In this document: one piece after another, positions 55,486 to 63,070 of the stretch
Layout: each line of letters starts with the position of its first letter
Numbering within the stretch: the first letter of the stretch is position 1
Program-made: the position numbers and the translations under genes
Notes under the pieces: model-generated
The model's database searches: none
What the model was told of the DNA's origin: nothing
The model's input: only the letters and a program-made list of their open reading frames with translations
Source of the DNA: Actinomadura citrea
GTDB lineage: Bacteria; Actinomycetota; Actinomycetes; Streptosporangiales; Streptosporangiaceae
NCBI RefSeq assembly: GCF_013409045.1
Contig: NZ_JACCBT010000001.1
Span: 1,612,001-1,676,000 of the forward strand
Reading direction: 5' to 3'
DNA: 64,000 nucleotides

Positions 55486-56031
55486 ATGATCGATGCACGT
55501 GACACGGCCGCGGTCGCGGCCCAGCTCGGGCGCGAGCCGCGCGGCGTCCGCCGTGTGGCGGGACGCTGCCCGTGCGGGCTGCCCGCCGTGATCGAGACGG
55601 CGCCGCGGCTCCCGGACGGGACGCCCTTCCCCACGCTGTTCTACCTGACGTGCCCGAAGGCGGCCTCGGCCATCGGGACGCTGGAGGGGAGCGGCGTCAT
55701 GCGCGACATGCAGGCCAGGCTCGCCGACGACCCGTCCCTGGCGGCGAAGTACGCCGCCGCCCACGAGGACTACCTGCGCCGCCGCGACGAGGCCGCACGC
55801 GAGGACGGCGTCGAACCGCTTCCCGAGGGCATGCAGAGCGCCGGCGGAATGCCGGAGCGCGTCAAGTGCCTGCACGCCCTCGTCGCGCACGAGCTGGCGG
55901 TGCCGGGCGGCAACCCGTTCGGCCGCGAAGCCCTGGACGCGCTGCCCGACTGGTGGCGCTCGGGGCCCTGCGTCCAGATCGAACCTGGCGAACCTGTCGA
56001 ATCGGAACCTGAACCCGGGGAGGCGCGGTGA
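55486..56031 (+). CDS. DUF501 protein
   Basis: A 181-residue protein of the DUF501 family, which is widespread in actinobacteria between divIC and ppx and has no settled function. Seen: CPCGLPAVIETAPRLPDGTPFPTLFYLTCP near residues 23-52 with three Cys, and KCLHALVAHELAVPGGNPFG in the second half. The three Cys and conserved His are candidate metal ligands, an inference. ATG 55486 was chosen. It overlaps the ppx gene by 4 nt (GTGA). Confidence 0.88.
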   Translation: MIDARDTAAVAAQLGREPRGVRRVAGRCPCGLPAVIETAPRLPDGTPFPTLFYLTCPKAASAIGTLEGSGVMRDMQARLADDPSLAAKYAAAHEDYLRRRDEAAREDGVEPLPEGMQSAGGMPERVKCLHALVAHELAVPGGNPFGREALDALPDWWRSGPCVQIEPGEPVESEPEPGEAR

Positions 56032-56981
56032 CGCGCGTCGCGGCCATCGACTGCGGGACCAACTCGGTCCGCCTGCTGATCGCCGACATCGCGGCCGGAG
56101 GCGGTGACGGCGAGGGCGCCGCCACCCTGACCGACGTCGAGCGCCGGATGGAGATCGTCCGGCTGGGGGAGGGCGTCGACGAGACCGGGCGGCTGTCGCC
56201 CGCCGCGCTGGAGCGCACCTTCACCGCGATGCGCGGGTACGCCGAGCTGATCGAGCGGCACGGCGACGGGCACGGGCCGGTCAAGACCCGGGTGGTGGCG
56301 ACCAGCGCGACCCGCGACGCCGCCAACCGGGCCGACTTCGTCAGCGGCGTCGTCGACATCTTCGGCGTCGTCCCCGAGGTGATCAGCGGGGACGAGGAGG
56401 CCGGGCTGTCGTTCACCGGCGCCACCCGCGAGCTGGCGAAGCTGCGCCCCGCCCGCCCCTACCTGGTCGTCGACATCGGCGGCGGGTCCACCGAGATCGT
56501 GCTCGGCAGCTCCTCGGCGGCCGCGGCCCGCTCCATCGACATCGGCTGCGTGCGGATGACCGAGCGGCACCTCAAGGACGACCCGCCCTCGCCCGAGCAG
56601 ATCTCCAACGCCGCCGCCGACATCGACACCGCGCTCGCCGCCGTCCGGGAGACCGTCCCGGTGGACGAGGCGCGCACCCTCGTGGGGCTCGCCGGATCCG
56701 TCACCACGGTCGCCGGCATCGCGCTGGACCTGCCGAGCTACGAGCCGGACCGCATCCACCTGGCACGGATCACCGCCGGCCAGGTGCACGAGGTGACGCG
56801 GCGGCTGCTGCACGCCACCCGCGCCGAGCGCGCCGAGTTCGGCGTCATGCACCCCGGCCGCGTCGACGTGATCGGCGCGGGCGCGCTCATCCTCGACCGG
56901 ATCATGCGCGAGTACGGGTTCGGGGCCGTCGTCGTCAGCGAGCACGACATCCTCGACGGCATCGCCTGGTCGCTGTGTTGA
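56028..56981 (+). CDS. ppx: Exopolyphosphatase / pppGpp phosphohydrolase (Ppx/GppA)
   Basis: A 317-residue member of the ASKHA phosphotransferase fold. Phosphate-1 motif DCGTNSVRLLIAD (about residues 5-17) and phosphate-2 motif VVDIGGGSTEIVLG (about 146-159) are intact; EEAGLSFTGA supplies the catalytic Glu. It is the short Ppx type without the HD domain, common as one of two Ppx copies in actinobacteria. It degrades polyphosphate or pppGpp in the cytosol. GTG at 56028 is coupled to the DUF501 stop. Confidence 0.93.
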   Translation: MTRVAAIDCGTNSVRLLIADIAAGGGDGEGAATLTDVERRMEIVRLGEGVDETGRLSPAALERTFTAMRGYAELIERHGDGHGPVKTRVVATSATRDAANRADFVSGVVDIFGVVPEVISGDEEAGLSFTGATRELAKLRPARPYLVVDIGGGSTEIVLGSSSAAAARSIDIGCVRMTERHLKDDPPSPEQISNAAADIDTALAAVRETVPVDEARTLVGLAGSVTTVAGIALDLPSYEPDRIHLARITAGQVHEVTRRLLHATRAERAEFGVMHPGRVDVIGAGALILDRIMREYGFGAVVVSEHDILDGIAWSLC

Positions 56982-57020
56982 TTCAGTCCCGGCCCACTTC
57001 GCTCGCCTGGCGGCTCGCTA

Positions 57021-57129
57021 CGTGACCGTGCCTGGGCGAACGCGGCATCGCTTCGCGATCTGCCCGGTTCCGCTCGCCTCCGGCTTCGCTCCACCGGGCA
57101 GGTCACGCGTTCGCGTGCGTGGCCCAGGC
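57021..57129. repeat. Multi-arm inverted-repeat element between convergent genes
   Basis: Several complementary arms are nested: GCCTGGGC (57030-57037) with GCCCAGGC (57122-57129), GAACGCG (57038-57044) with CGCGTTC (57106-57112), CTGCCCGG (57060-57067) with CCGGGCAG (57094-57101), and a small hairpin ATCGC-TTC-GCGAT (57047-57059). CGTGACC (57021-57027) can pair alternatively with GGTCACG (57101-57107). Folded, this gives a closed outer stem with two inner hairpins. It lies between ppx and the DUF2510 gene, which converge. It may act as a two-way terminator or be a repeat-family member. Confidence 0.6.
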
Positions 57130-57138
57130 CCTTCCGCC

Positions 57139-57915
57139 CTAGTGCTTGAGCCGCGCCAGCAGGGCGGGGATCAGCACCGCGTTCGGGTTCTGCTGCGGGA
57201 CGTAGAGGATCGGCGTGGTGCCGCCGGCCTGCTGGATCCAGACCCGTCCCCGGTCGACGGTCGCGGCGGAGATCGACGACCAGCTCAGCGAAACCCGGTT
57301 GCCGCGCACGCCGCCCGGATGAACGGTCAGCCCCTGCGCCACGTCGACCGACTCGCCCGCGCGGACGCGGCCGGCCAGTTCCTCGACGAGCCGCGGCTCC
57401 GCGTGCTCCTGGCAGAGCTGGATCAGCCGCCCCCAGACGCGCTCCGGGTCGCCGTCCGGGCCCGGCGCGCGGCCGGGCAGCGCGCCCGGCTCGATCACCA
57501 CCTCCACGCGGAGCCCGCCGCGGAACGGGTACCGCCCCGCCTGGAAGATCCACTGGGTGCCGGGGAGGTGGCCGCCGCCCGCCGGGCGCTCCGCCGCCCA
57601 GTACGCCACCCACTCCACGTGCGGCCAGGCGAGCGAGGCGTCCCCGTAGGCGACGCCCTGGTCGTCGGCGTGCAGGTGCAGGCCGCGCACGTTCACCTCC
57701 AGGGAGGGGACGGACGGGGCGCGGTCCCAGGTCGGCGCGTGCGGGGCGGCGTGGTGAGCCCCGCCGGCGGACCCGGTGTCCTGCGGCTGCTCCCTGCGCG
57801 GGAGCCGGGGCGGCCGGTCGGGCTCGGGGTTCAGCCGCTCGGTCCAGGTCTCGCCGTCCCACCAGCGCAGGCTGCCCGTGCCGTAGGGGTCGGGGTACCA
57901 GCCTGGTTGCGACAC
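57139..57915 (-). CDS. DUF2510-domain protein
   Basis: A 258-residue protein. The N-terminus is a DUF2510 module, [24 protein letters not shown], a short Trp-rich motif common at the ends of actinobacterial membrane or signalling proteins. The rest (about 80-258) has alternating strands and helices ([31 protein letters not shown]) like a PH-type or bacterial-PH domain; this is a weak impression. No membrane helix is seen. GTG at 57915 follows GGGAGG. Function is unknown. Confidence 0.75.
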   Translation of the reverse strand: MSQPGWYPDPYGTGSLRWWDGETWTERLNPEPDRPPRLPRREQPQDTGSAGGAHHAAPHAPTWDRAPSVPSLEVNVRGLHLHADDQGVAYGDASLAWPHVEWVAYWAAERPAGGGHLPGTQWIFQAGRYPFRGGLRVEVVIEPGALPGRAPGPDGDPERVWGRLIQLCQEHAEPRLVEELAGRVRAGESVDVAQGLTVHPGGVRGNRVSLSWSSISAATVDRGRVWIQQAGGTTPILYVPQQNPNAVLIPALLARLKH

Positions 57916-58055
57916 TCCTGCCTCCCGCTTCGCACAACGCGCGTGCCGAGACACCTGCCTCCCCGACCGGCGAACGCATCGTACCGACCGGACCCGCCTC
58001 CCACCCGCCATGGGCGGAACCCGGCCATCGCCTGTGGCGTGGGACGATCGGTGGT

Positions 58056-58877
58056 ATGCCGCCCGCCAACCCTCCGTTCGTGCCGCCCGGGTCAGGGTGG
58101 CCGGAAGACCCCGCCGCCCCCGCGACCCCCGTCGCGCACGGCGCAGGCGACGTCATCGAGTTGGCCGCCGGGGCGCCCGATCTGCACGAGCTGTGCGCCC
58201 GCCAGTCGGTGTGCCGCGCCTGCGACCGGCTCGTGGAGTGGCGGGAGAAGGTCGCCGTCCAGCGCCGCCGGGCCTTCGCGGACGAGCGGTACTGGGGCCG
58301 TCCCGTCGCCGGATGGGGCGACGAGCGGCCGCGCATCCTGATCGTCGGGCTGGCCCCGGCCGCGCACGGCGGCAACCGCACCGGCCGCATCTTCACCGGC
58401 GACCGCTCCGGCGACTGGCTGTTCGCGTCCCTGCACCGGGTCGGGCTGGCGGCCCGGCCGACCAGCGTCCACGCGGGCGACGGGCAGCGGCTGCTCGGTG
58501 CGCGGATGGCGGCGACCGTCCGGTGCGCCCCGCCCGACAACAAGCCGACGCCCCTGGAGCGGACGACCTGCCTGCCGTGGCTCGCGCGCGAGGTCGAGCA
58601 GGTCGCCCCGAGCGTCCGCTGCGTGGTGTGCCTCGGCGGGTTCGCCTGGCAGGGCGTGTGGCCCGCGCTGAAGCAGGCCGGGTACGCGGTGCCGCGCCCC
58701 CGGCCGAAGTTCGGCCACGGCGCCGAGGTCGAGCTGGCGCCACCGCCGTCGGCTTCCCGGCGCGACCCCGTCCTGCTGCTGGGCTGCTACCACCCGAGCC
58801 AGCAGAACACCTTCACCGGCCGCGTCACCGAGGACATGCTGGACGCGGTCTTCGTCCGCGCCCGCGACTTCCACTAG
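58056..58877 (+). CDS. Family 5 uracil-DNA glycosylase (UdgB-type)
   Basis: A 273-residue DNA repair enzyme. The hallmark family 5 motif A is [19 protein letters not shown] (about residues 96-114), which lacks the usual catalytic Asp, and motif B is [14 protein letters not shown] near residue 247. Cys in [18 protein letters not shown] and TTCLP are well placed to hold the 4Fe-4S cluster of this group. Family 5 enzymes remove uracil and some deaminated purines, useful in a high-GC genome prone to cytosine deamination. The last 4 nt overlap the convergent DUF4232 gene. Confidence 0.9.
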   Translation: MPPANPPFVPPGSGWPEDPAAPATPVAHGAGDVIELAAGAPDLHELCARQSVCRACDRLVEWREKVAVQRRRAFADERYWGRPVAGWGDERPRILIVGLAPAAHGGNRTGRIFTGDRSGDWLFASLHRVGLAARPTSVHAGDGQRLLGARMAATVRCAPPDNKPTPLERTTCLPWLAREVEQVAPSVRCVVCLGGFAWQGVWPALKQAGYAVPRPRPKFGHGAEVELAPPPSASRRDPVLLLGCYHPSQQNTFTGRVTEDMLDAVFVRARDFH

Positions 58878-59503
58878 GCCGGAGGGGTCGTGGCGAGGGG
58901 CGTCAGCCGGATCTCGCCGTACCGGCAGACCGGCCCGTACCGCCACTTCCCGTTCATGGGCTCGGTCTGGTTCGGCGGGATCACTCTCAGGGCGGTCGCG
59001 ACGGGCTCGCAGGTCGTCCCCGTCTCGTCGCCGGCGGGGACGACCGCCCAGTGCAGCCGCTCGTAGGCGTGGCCGCCGCCGGGGATCACGATCGTGCGCG
59101 CCCTTCCCTCCCGGAAGACCCTGGTGGGGATCTTCCCGGCCGCACCGAGGAGCTGGAGCCCGGACCAGCCGCCGGCCGTGCAGGGCCTTCCGGACTTGTT
59201 GGTCAGCGTGAGCGCCGCGTAGCGGTCGCCGGTGCCCGCGTCGAGACCACTGAGGGTCACGGTGAGCATTCCCGTGGTGCAGTGCGGCTCCTGTGCGCCG
59301 GTCCCGTTCCCGGGGCTGACGGAGGGCGTCGCCTGCCCACCGGTCGTCGGGTCGGGCGAGCCGAAGTGCGCGCCACCGGTCGGCGTGGGCGTCGGGCCGT
59401 CCCCCTCGGACGATGTGCGCCCGGCGGTCGAGCTGCTTCCGCCGCAACCCGCGAGAGCGGTGAAGGCGGCGACGGTGATGGTCCCCCAGATGATTCGTGG
59501 CAT
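58874..59503 (-). CDS. DUF4232 lipoprotein
   Basis: A 209-residue secreted lipoprotein: the signal ends LAGC-GGSSS, followed by a Thr/Ser/Pro/Gly linker of about 50 residues and a DUF4232 beta-sandwich. That domain starts [46 protein letters not shown] and carries paired Cys (HC, PC, TC, VC) expected to form two disulfides. The domain is common on actinobacterial surfaces with no known activity. ATG at 59503 lies just after GGGGGAAGTG, slightly closer than ideal; the frame is open further upstream. Confidence 0.82.
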   Translation of the reverse strand: MPRIIWGTITVAAFTALAGCGGSSSTAGRTSSEGDGPTPTPTGGAHFGSPDPTTGGQATPSVSPGNGTGAQEPHCTTGMLTVTLSGLDAGTGDRYAALTLTNKSGRPCTAGGWSGLQLLGAAGKIPTRVFREGRARTIVIPGGGHAYERLHWAVVPAGDETGTTCEPVATALRVIPPNQTEPMNGKWRYGPVCRYGEIRLTPLATTPPA

Positions 59504-59750
59504 CACTTCCCCCGTGGGAGCCGTCCTGCAAAGAGTTCGACGGCGAGGCAGGGCCTTGGCCAAGCGGCCGTGGCGCGGCGGACCGGCCCCTGCACCGATC
59601 CGCCGCCCGCGACCGCTTGGCGCCCCCGTCGGGCCCTGACCTCGCCGTCTCCCTATTGGCGGTACATCGATTGAGATGTCGGGCGCGCTGAGGAAGTTCG
59701 CGCCTCTCCTGGGGCGTGAGCCCGCGGCATAACCGGGTATCGCTCCGGAT

Positions 59751-61100
59751 ATGCCAATCCAGCGCACGAAACAGATCGTGATCGTCGGCGGCGGGTACGT
59801 CGGCATGTACACGGCCCTGCGCCTGCAGAAGAGGCTGCGCGGCGAACTGCGTCGCGGCGAGGTCGCCGTCACCGTCATCGACCCGCAGTCCTACATGACC
59901 TACCAGCCCTTCCTGCCGGAGGCGGCCGCGGGGAACCTGGAGCCCCGCCACGTCGTCGCGCCGCTGCGCAAGGTCCTGAACCGCTGCCGCATCGTGAACG
60001 GGTTCGTGACGCGGATCGACAGCGCCTCCCGGCGGGTCACCCTCCGGCCCGCCGGAGCGCACACCGCCGGCGTGCCGGAGCGGGAGGTGGAGTACGACAT
60101 GCTCGTGATCAGCCTCGGCTCCATCTCGCGGACCCTGCCCATCCCGGGCCTCGCCGAGAGCGGGATCGGCTTCAAGACCGTCGAAGAGGCGATCTTCCTG
60201 CGCAACCACGTCCTGCACCAGCTCGACATCGCCGCGTCCAACCCGGACAACGAGACCGTCCGCAGGCGCGCCCTCACCTTCGTGTTCGTCGGTGCCGGGT
60301 TCGCGGGCGTCGAGGCCATGGCCGAGCTGGAGGACATGGCCCGCGACGCCTGCAAGTGGTACCCGACGATCGACGAGAAGGAGATGCGCTGGATGATGGT
60401 CGAGGCCACCGACCGCATCCTCCCCGAGGTGGGCCCCGAGATGGGCCGCTGGACCGCCGAGGCCCTGCGCCGCCGCGGCATCGAGGTCAAGATGAACACG
60501 CTGCTCAAGTCCGCCGAGAAGCGGCGCATGGTGCTGAGCGACGGCGAGGAGTTCGAGGCCGGCACCCTCGTCTGGACGGCCGGCGTGAAACCGCACCCCG
60601 TCGTCAGGGAGAGCGACCTGCCCCTGGACGACAAGGGCCGCATCAAGGCCACCGCCGAACTCACCGTCGAAGGGCTCGACGGCGTCTACGCCGCCGGCGA
60701 CAACGCCGCCGTGCCCGACCTCACCGATACCGGGGACTTCACCGCGCCCAACGCCCAGCACGCCGTCCGGCAGGCCAAGCGCCTCGCCGACAACATCGTG
60801 GCGGACCTGCGCGGCAAGCCCCGCAAGCCGTACGTGCACGCCTACGTCGGCTCGGTCGCCGGCCTCGGCCTGCACAAGGGCGTCGCCAACGTCTACGGGC
60901 TCAAGCTCCGCGGCCTCCCCGCGTGGTTCATGCACCGCACCTACCACCTGTCGCGCATGCCGACCGTCAACCGCAAGTTCCGCATCACCATGGACTGGAC
61001 GCTCTCCGCGTTCTTCCGCCGCGAGATCGTCTCGCTGGGAGAACTCGAATGGCCCCGCCAGGAGTTCGAACTCGCCGCCGGCCGCAAGCACGACATCTGA
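59751..61100 (+). CDS. ndh: Type II NADH dehydrogenase (NDH-2)
   Basis: A 449-residue flavoprotein that passes electrons from NADH to menaquinone without pumping protons. Two dinucleotide folds are clear: FAD site IVIVGGGYVGMYTALRL (about residues 9-25) and NADH site FVFVGAGFAGVEAMAELE (about 178-195). The FAD-end motif VYAAGDNAAVPD is near residue 315, followed by AQHAVRQAKRLADNI, the quinone-side helix. The C-terminal part is amphipathic, as expected for peripheral membrane binding. The order ppx then ndh is also seen in streptomycetes. The ATG at 59751 has no strong ribosome site. Confidence 0.92.
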   Translation: MPIQRTKQIVIVGGGYVGMYTALRLQKRLRGELRRGEVAVTVIDPQSYMTYQPFLPEAAAGNLEPRHVVAPLRKVLNRCRIVNGFVTRIDSASRRVTLRPAGAHTAGVPEREVEYDMLVISLGSISRTLPIPGLAESGIGFKTVEEAIFLRNHVLHQLDIAASNPDNETVRRRALTFVFVGAGFAGVEAMAELEDMARDACKWYPTIDEKEMRWMMVEATDRILPEVGPEMGRWTAEALRRRGIEVKMNTLLKSAEKRRMVLSDGEEFEAGTLVWTAGVKPHPVVRESDLPLDDKGRIKATAELTVEGLDGVYAAGDNAAVPDLTDTGDFTAPNAQHAVRQAKRLADNIVADLRGKPRKPYVHAYVGSVAGLGLHKGVANVYGLKLRGLPAWFMHRTYHLSRMPTVNRKFRITMDWTLSAFFRREIVSLGELEWPRQEFELAAGRKHDI

Positions 61101-61201
61101 CAACCGCCCTTGACCGCCCGGACCGTTCCACTGGCCGAACCCGGCCGCCGGAGCTCCATTCTCACGGCCCCCGGAGACGGCGGTGACAGCCACTGACTCG
61201 A

Positions 61202-61207
61202 TATGAT
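61202..61207 (+). promoter_or_regulatory. -10 box directly abutting the atypical tRNA
   Basis: TATGAT matches the -10 consensus in five of six positions and is 6 nt before the first base of the mature tRNA at 61214. Transcription could start on the mature 5' end, leaving nothing for RNase P to remove. No good -35 box at 16-18 nt was found. Confidence 0.5.
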
Positions 61208-61213
61208 GACCCC

Positions 61214-61286
61214 GCCCCTGTAGCCCAACGGCAGAGGCGGGCTCCCTAAAAGAGCCAGTGTGTCGGTTCGAGTCCGACCAGGGGCA
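61214..61286 (+). tRNA. Atypical class I tRNA with anticodon UAA and C33
   Basis: A complete 73-nt cloverleaf. The acceptor stem is GCCCCTG with CAGGGGC (7 bp), the D arm GCC with GGC around a loop with GG, the anticodon stem GGCTC with GAGCC (5 bp), the variable loop AGTGT and the T arm GTCGG-TTCGAGT-CCGAC. The discriminator is A, and CCA is not encoded. The anticodon loop is CCTAAAA, so positions 34-36 are UAA, which would read Leu codon UUA, but position 33 is C instead of the near-universal U, and the variable loop is short whereas bacterial tRNA-Leu has a long arm. The amino acid is therefore unassigned. Confidence 0.8.
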
Positions 61287-61290
61287 CGTG

Positions 61291-61329
61291 CGGCGAACCC
61301 TGCTCGCCGATCTCTGATCGGCTTCGCCG
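61291..61329 (+). terminator. Nested hairpin after the atypical tRNA
   Basis: CGGCGAA (61291-61297) pairs with TTCGCCG (61323-61329), and inside them CCGATC-TCT-GATCGG (61307-61321) forms a second stem. It starts 5 nt after the tRNA and is a fair terminator candidate. Confidence 0.55.
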
Positions 61330-61346
61330 GGGCTCGCAGTGTCCGC

Positions 61347-61365
61347 CCAGGGGGCGACCCCCTGG
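61347..61365 (+). terminator. Hairpin CCAGGGGG-CGA-CCCCCTGG
   Basis: A perfect 8-bp stem with a CGA loop, followed by AACCCCC. This phrase is familiar downstream of tRNA genes in GC-rich actinomycetes; it may be a terminator or a repeat remnant. Confidence 0.5.
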
Positions 61366-61372
61366 AACCCCC

Positions 61373-61530
61373 GATGCTCGGGCTCCGCCCTCGCGGAGGC
61401 TCGGCTTCGCCATCGCATTCCCGGTGGCTGAGGTCGGCGCGTGTCTGGCCGGTGCTCGGCTTCGCCTTCGCTCTCCGGCCGGGGTCTGTGAGCACCCGCG
61501 GATGCTCGGCTTCGCCTTCGCTTACCCGGG
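61373..61530. repeat. Degenerate GCTCGGCTTCGCC repeats
   Basis: The phrase GCTCGGCTTCGCC followed by (A/T)TCGC occurs three times (from about 61399, 61454 and 61504), with a looser copy at 61373-61389 (GATGCTCGGGCTCCGCC). Two copies extend to GATGCTCGG at the left. Unit spacing is 50-55 bp. Spacers differ in sequence and the units are short and inexact, so this is not a CRISPR. The 364-bp gap 61287-61650 contains these repeats and two hairpins but no gene that I can support. Confidence 0.6.
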
Positions 61531-61613
61531 CCGGGGCGTGCGCGTCTGTGAGGGCCTAGGACCGGTGGCCGGTGAACGGGGTTTTGGGCTGATCAACTGG
61601 GGGGACTGCGGTT

Positions 61614-61619
61614 TAGACT
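61614..61619 (+). promoter_or_regulatory. -10 box for the Bax-inhibitor-like gene
   Basis: TAGACT in the context GGTTTAGACTGG lies 31 nt before the ATG at 61651. No -35 at the right spacing is recognisable. Confidence 0.45.
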
Positions 61620-61650
61620 GGTGGGTCACGTCGGCCGAAGTGGAGACCTG

Positions 61651-62442
61651 ATGGAGAGCAGAAACCCCGCGTTCCGGGGGAGCGCCTTCGACCAGCGGGC
61701 CGGAGGGTACGGCGCGCAGCCCTACGGAGGGGCCGGGTACGGCGCGCCCGGGTACGCGCCGGCCGCCACCAGGCCGATGACCATGGACGACGTCGTCGTC
61801 CGCGGGTTCCTGACGCTCGCGACGCTGATGATCACGGCGGCGCTGGCGTGGGCGCTCGTGCCCACCTCGCTCGCCGCGCCCGTGCTGGTCGTGGCGCTCA
61901 TCGCCGAGATCGGCATCTGGGCGTTCATCGCGTTCGGCCGCAAGGCGAACGCGGCGACGGTGCTGGCGTTCGCCGCGGTCTACGGCGTCGTCGTCGGCCT
62001 CGTCAGCCACTCCTACAACGACCTCTACCACGGGGTGGTCTTCCAGGCGGTGGTCGGGACGGCGCTGGCGTTCGGCGCCACCCTCGCCGTCTACGCGCTG
62101 CGCATCGTCCGGGTCACGCCCAAGTTCGCCCGCTTCGTCATGGCCGCCGGGCTCGCGCTGATCGGGTTGATGATCGTCAACCTGGTGGTGCACCTGTTCG
62201 GCGGCGACCACGGGATCGGGATCCGCGACCCCGGCAGCCCGCTCGCCTACATCTTCAGCGTCGCCGCGATCCTCGTCGGCTGCTTCTTCCTGCTGCTCGA
62301 CTTCGACGCGGTCGAGACCGGGGTCCGGACGGGGGCGCCCGAGAAGTTCGCCTGGTACTGCGCCTTCGGGCTGGTGCTGAGCCTGGTGTGGATCTACCTG
62401 GAGATCCTGCGCCTGCTCAGCTACTTCTCCGGGCGCGACTAG
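61651..62442 (+). CDS. Bax inhibitor-1/YccA-family membrane protein
   Basis: A 263-residue protein. A cytosolic head rich in Gly, Tyr and Pro (YGAQPYGGAGYGAPGY) leads to seven hydrophobic helices beginning near residue 45. The family pattern is seen in VFQAVVGTALAFGATLAVYAL and LDFDAVETGVRTGAPEKFAWYCAFGLVLSLVWIYLEILRLL, with the Asp residues that form the pH-sensitive latch in BI-1-type calcium-leak proteins. A role in ion or membrane stress is inferred from the family. ATG 61651 follows GGAG with a 6-nt gap. A strong hairpin ends the unit. Confidence 0.88.
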   Translation: MESRNPAFRGSAFDQRAGGYGAQPYGGAGYGAPGYAPAATRPMTMDDVVVRGFLTLATLMITAALAWALVPTSLAAPVLVVALIAEIGIWAFIAFGRKANAATVLAFAAVYGVVVGLVSHSYNDLYHGVVFQAVVGTALAFGATLAVYALRIVRVTPKFARFVMAAGLALIGLMIVNLVVHLFGGDHGIGIRDPGSPLAYIFSVAAILVGCFFLLLDFDAVETGVRTGAPEKFAWYCAFGLVLSLVWIYLEILRLLSYFSGRD

Positions 62443-62455
62443 CCCTCGCGACGAT

Positions 62456-62489
62456 CAGCCCCGCGCCGGACGGCGTGGGGCTGATCTGT
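62456..62489 (+). terminator. Hairpin terminator after the Bax-inhibitor-like gene
   Basis: Arms 62456-62470 and 62475-62489 pair over 15 positions with one G-T wobble around the loop GGAC, beginning 14 nt after the stop codon. Confidence 0.8.
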
Positions 62490-62615
62490 GCGGGATCTCT
62501 GCGCCAAGGTCGTGGCGCTCAGCGGCACGACGGCGGGGGCATCCTCTGGCGGGATCCCGCCACGTTCGTTGTGAAGTCCGACCGCGCGTCCTCCCGGGGG
62601 AGGCGCGTGCTCAGT

Positions 62616-62843
62616 TCAGTAGTGGCGGGCGCGGCGCGTGCGCTCGTGCTCGCGGACCAGGGCGGCGGCGTAGCCGTGGGACAGGTTGTGCTCCTCGGCC
62701 AGCCAGGTGCTGCGTTCCTCGCAGCGGGTGAACGAGGGCCCGTCCTCGATCGTGGTGAACCACTCGGGGATGTCACGTCCGGTGACTTGCGGAATGCGGG
62801 CTATCAGCTTGCTGTGGGTCTCCGGCGAGTGGTTCAGTGACAA
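62616..62843 (-). CDS. DUF4287 protein
   Basis: A 75-residue protein with the DUF4287 pattern: LIARIPQVTGRDIPEWF at the start and WLAEEHNLSHGYAAALVREHER at the end. The family is small, cytosolic and of unknown function; related short modules are found with DUF5655 and in actinobacterial stress genes. The TTG at 62843 follows GGAGGTG with a 4-nt gap, an ideal ribosome site, so I prefer it over the longer frame from 62906, whose extra residues are not DUF4287-like. Confidence 0.75.
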   Translation of the reverse strand: MSLNHSPETHSKLIARIPQVTGRDIPEWFTTIEDGPSFTRCEERSTWLAEEHNLSHGYAAALVREHERTRRARHY

Positions 62844-62977
62844 TTGGCACCTCCAGGTCGCGGGGCTCTTCCTGCCGACTCTGCAACACCTCTCCGCATG
62901 TGACAACCCCCTAACGGGGACCTATCTATTGCGTTACGTAGATCATCTGTAACGGGGATGATCCCCGGAAACGCGCA

Positions 62978-63023
62978 GGTGGCCCGCATGAAGCCGCCCG
63001 TGGGCGGTTTCGTGCGGGCCACC
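62978..63023. terminator. Long hairpin terminator after the thiolase gene
   Basis: Arms 62978-62999 and 63002-63023 pair over 22 positions with two wobble pairs. It lies 48 nt past the end of the leftward thiolase gene and should end its transcript before the DUF4287 gene. Confidence 0.8.
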
Positions 63024-63070
63024 ATGCGCTGGTGTGGGTTCCGTTTCCCCAGGCAAGGTCGGGCTTACCT

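Noticed and set aside
61214..61286. Ordinary tRNA-Leu(UAA) of the bldA type
   Set aside because: The variable loop is five bases, not a long arm, and position 33 is C; the body is class I.
58092..61418. A 1108-codon minus-strand frame spanning UDG, DUF4232 and ndh
   Set aside because: It crosses tRNA and intergenic DNA and has no domain; the three real genes explain the coding signal.
61373..61530. Possible CRISPR array
   Set aside because: Units are short, inexact and only three or four in number, and no cas gene is nearby.
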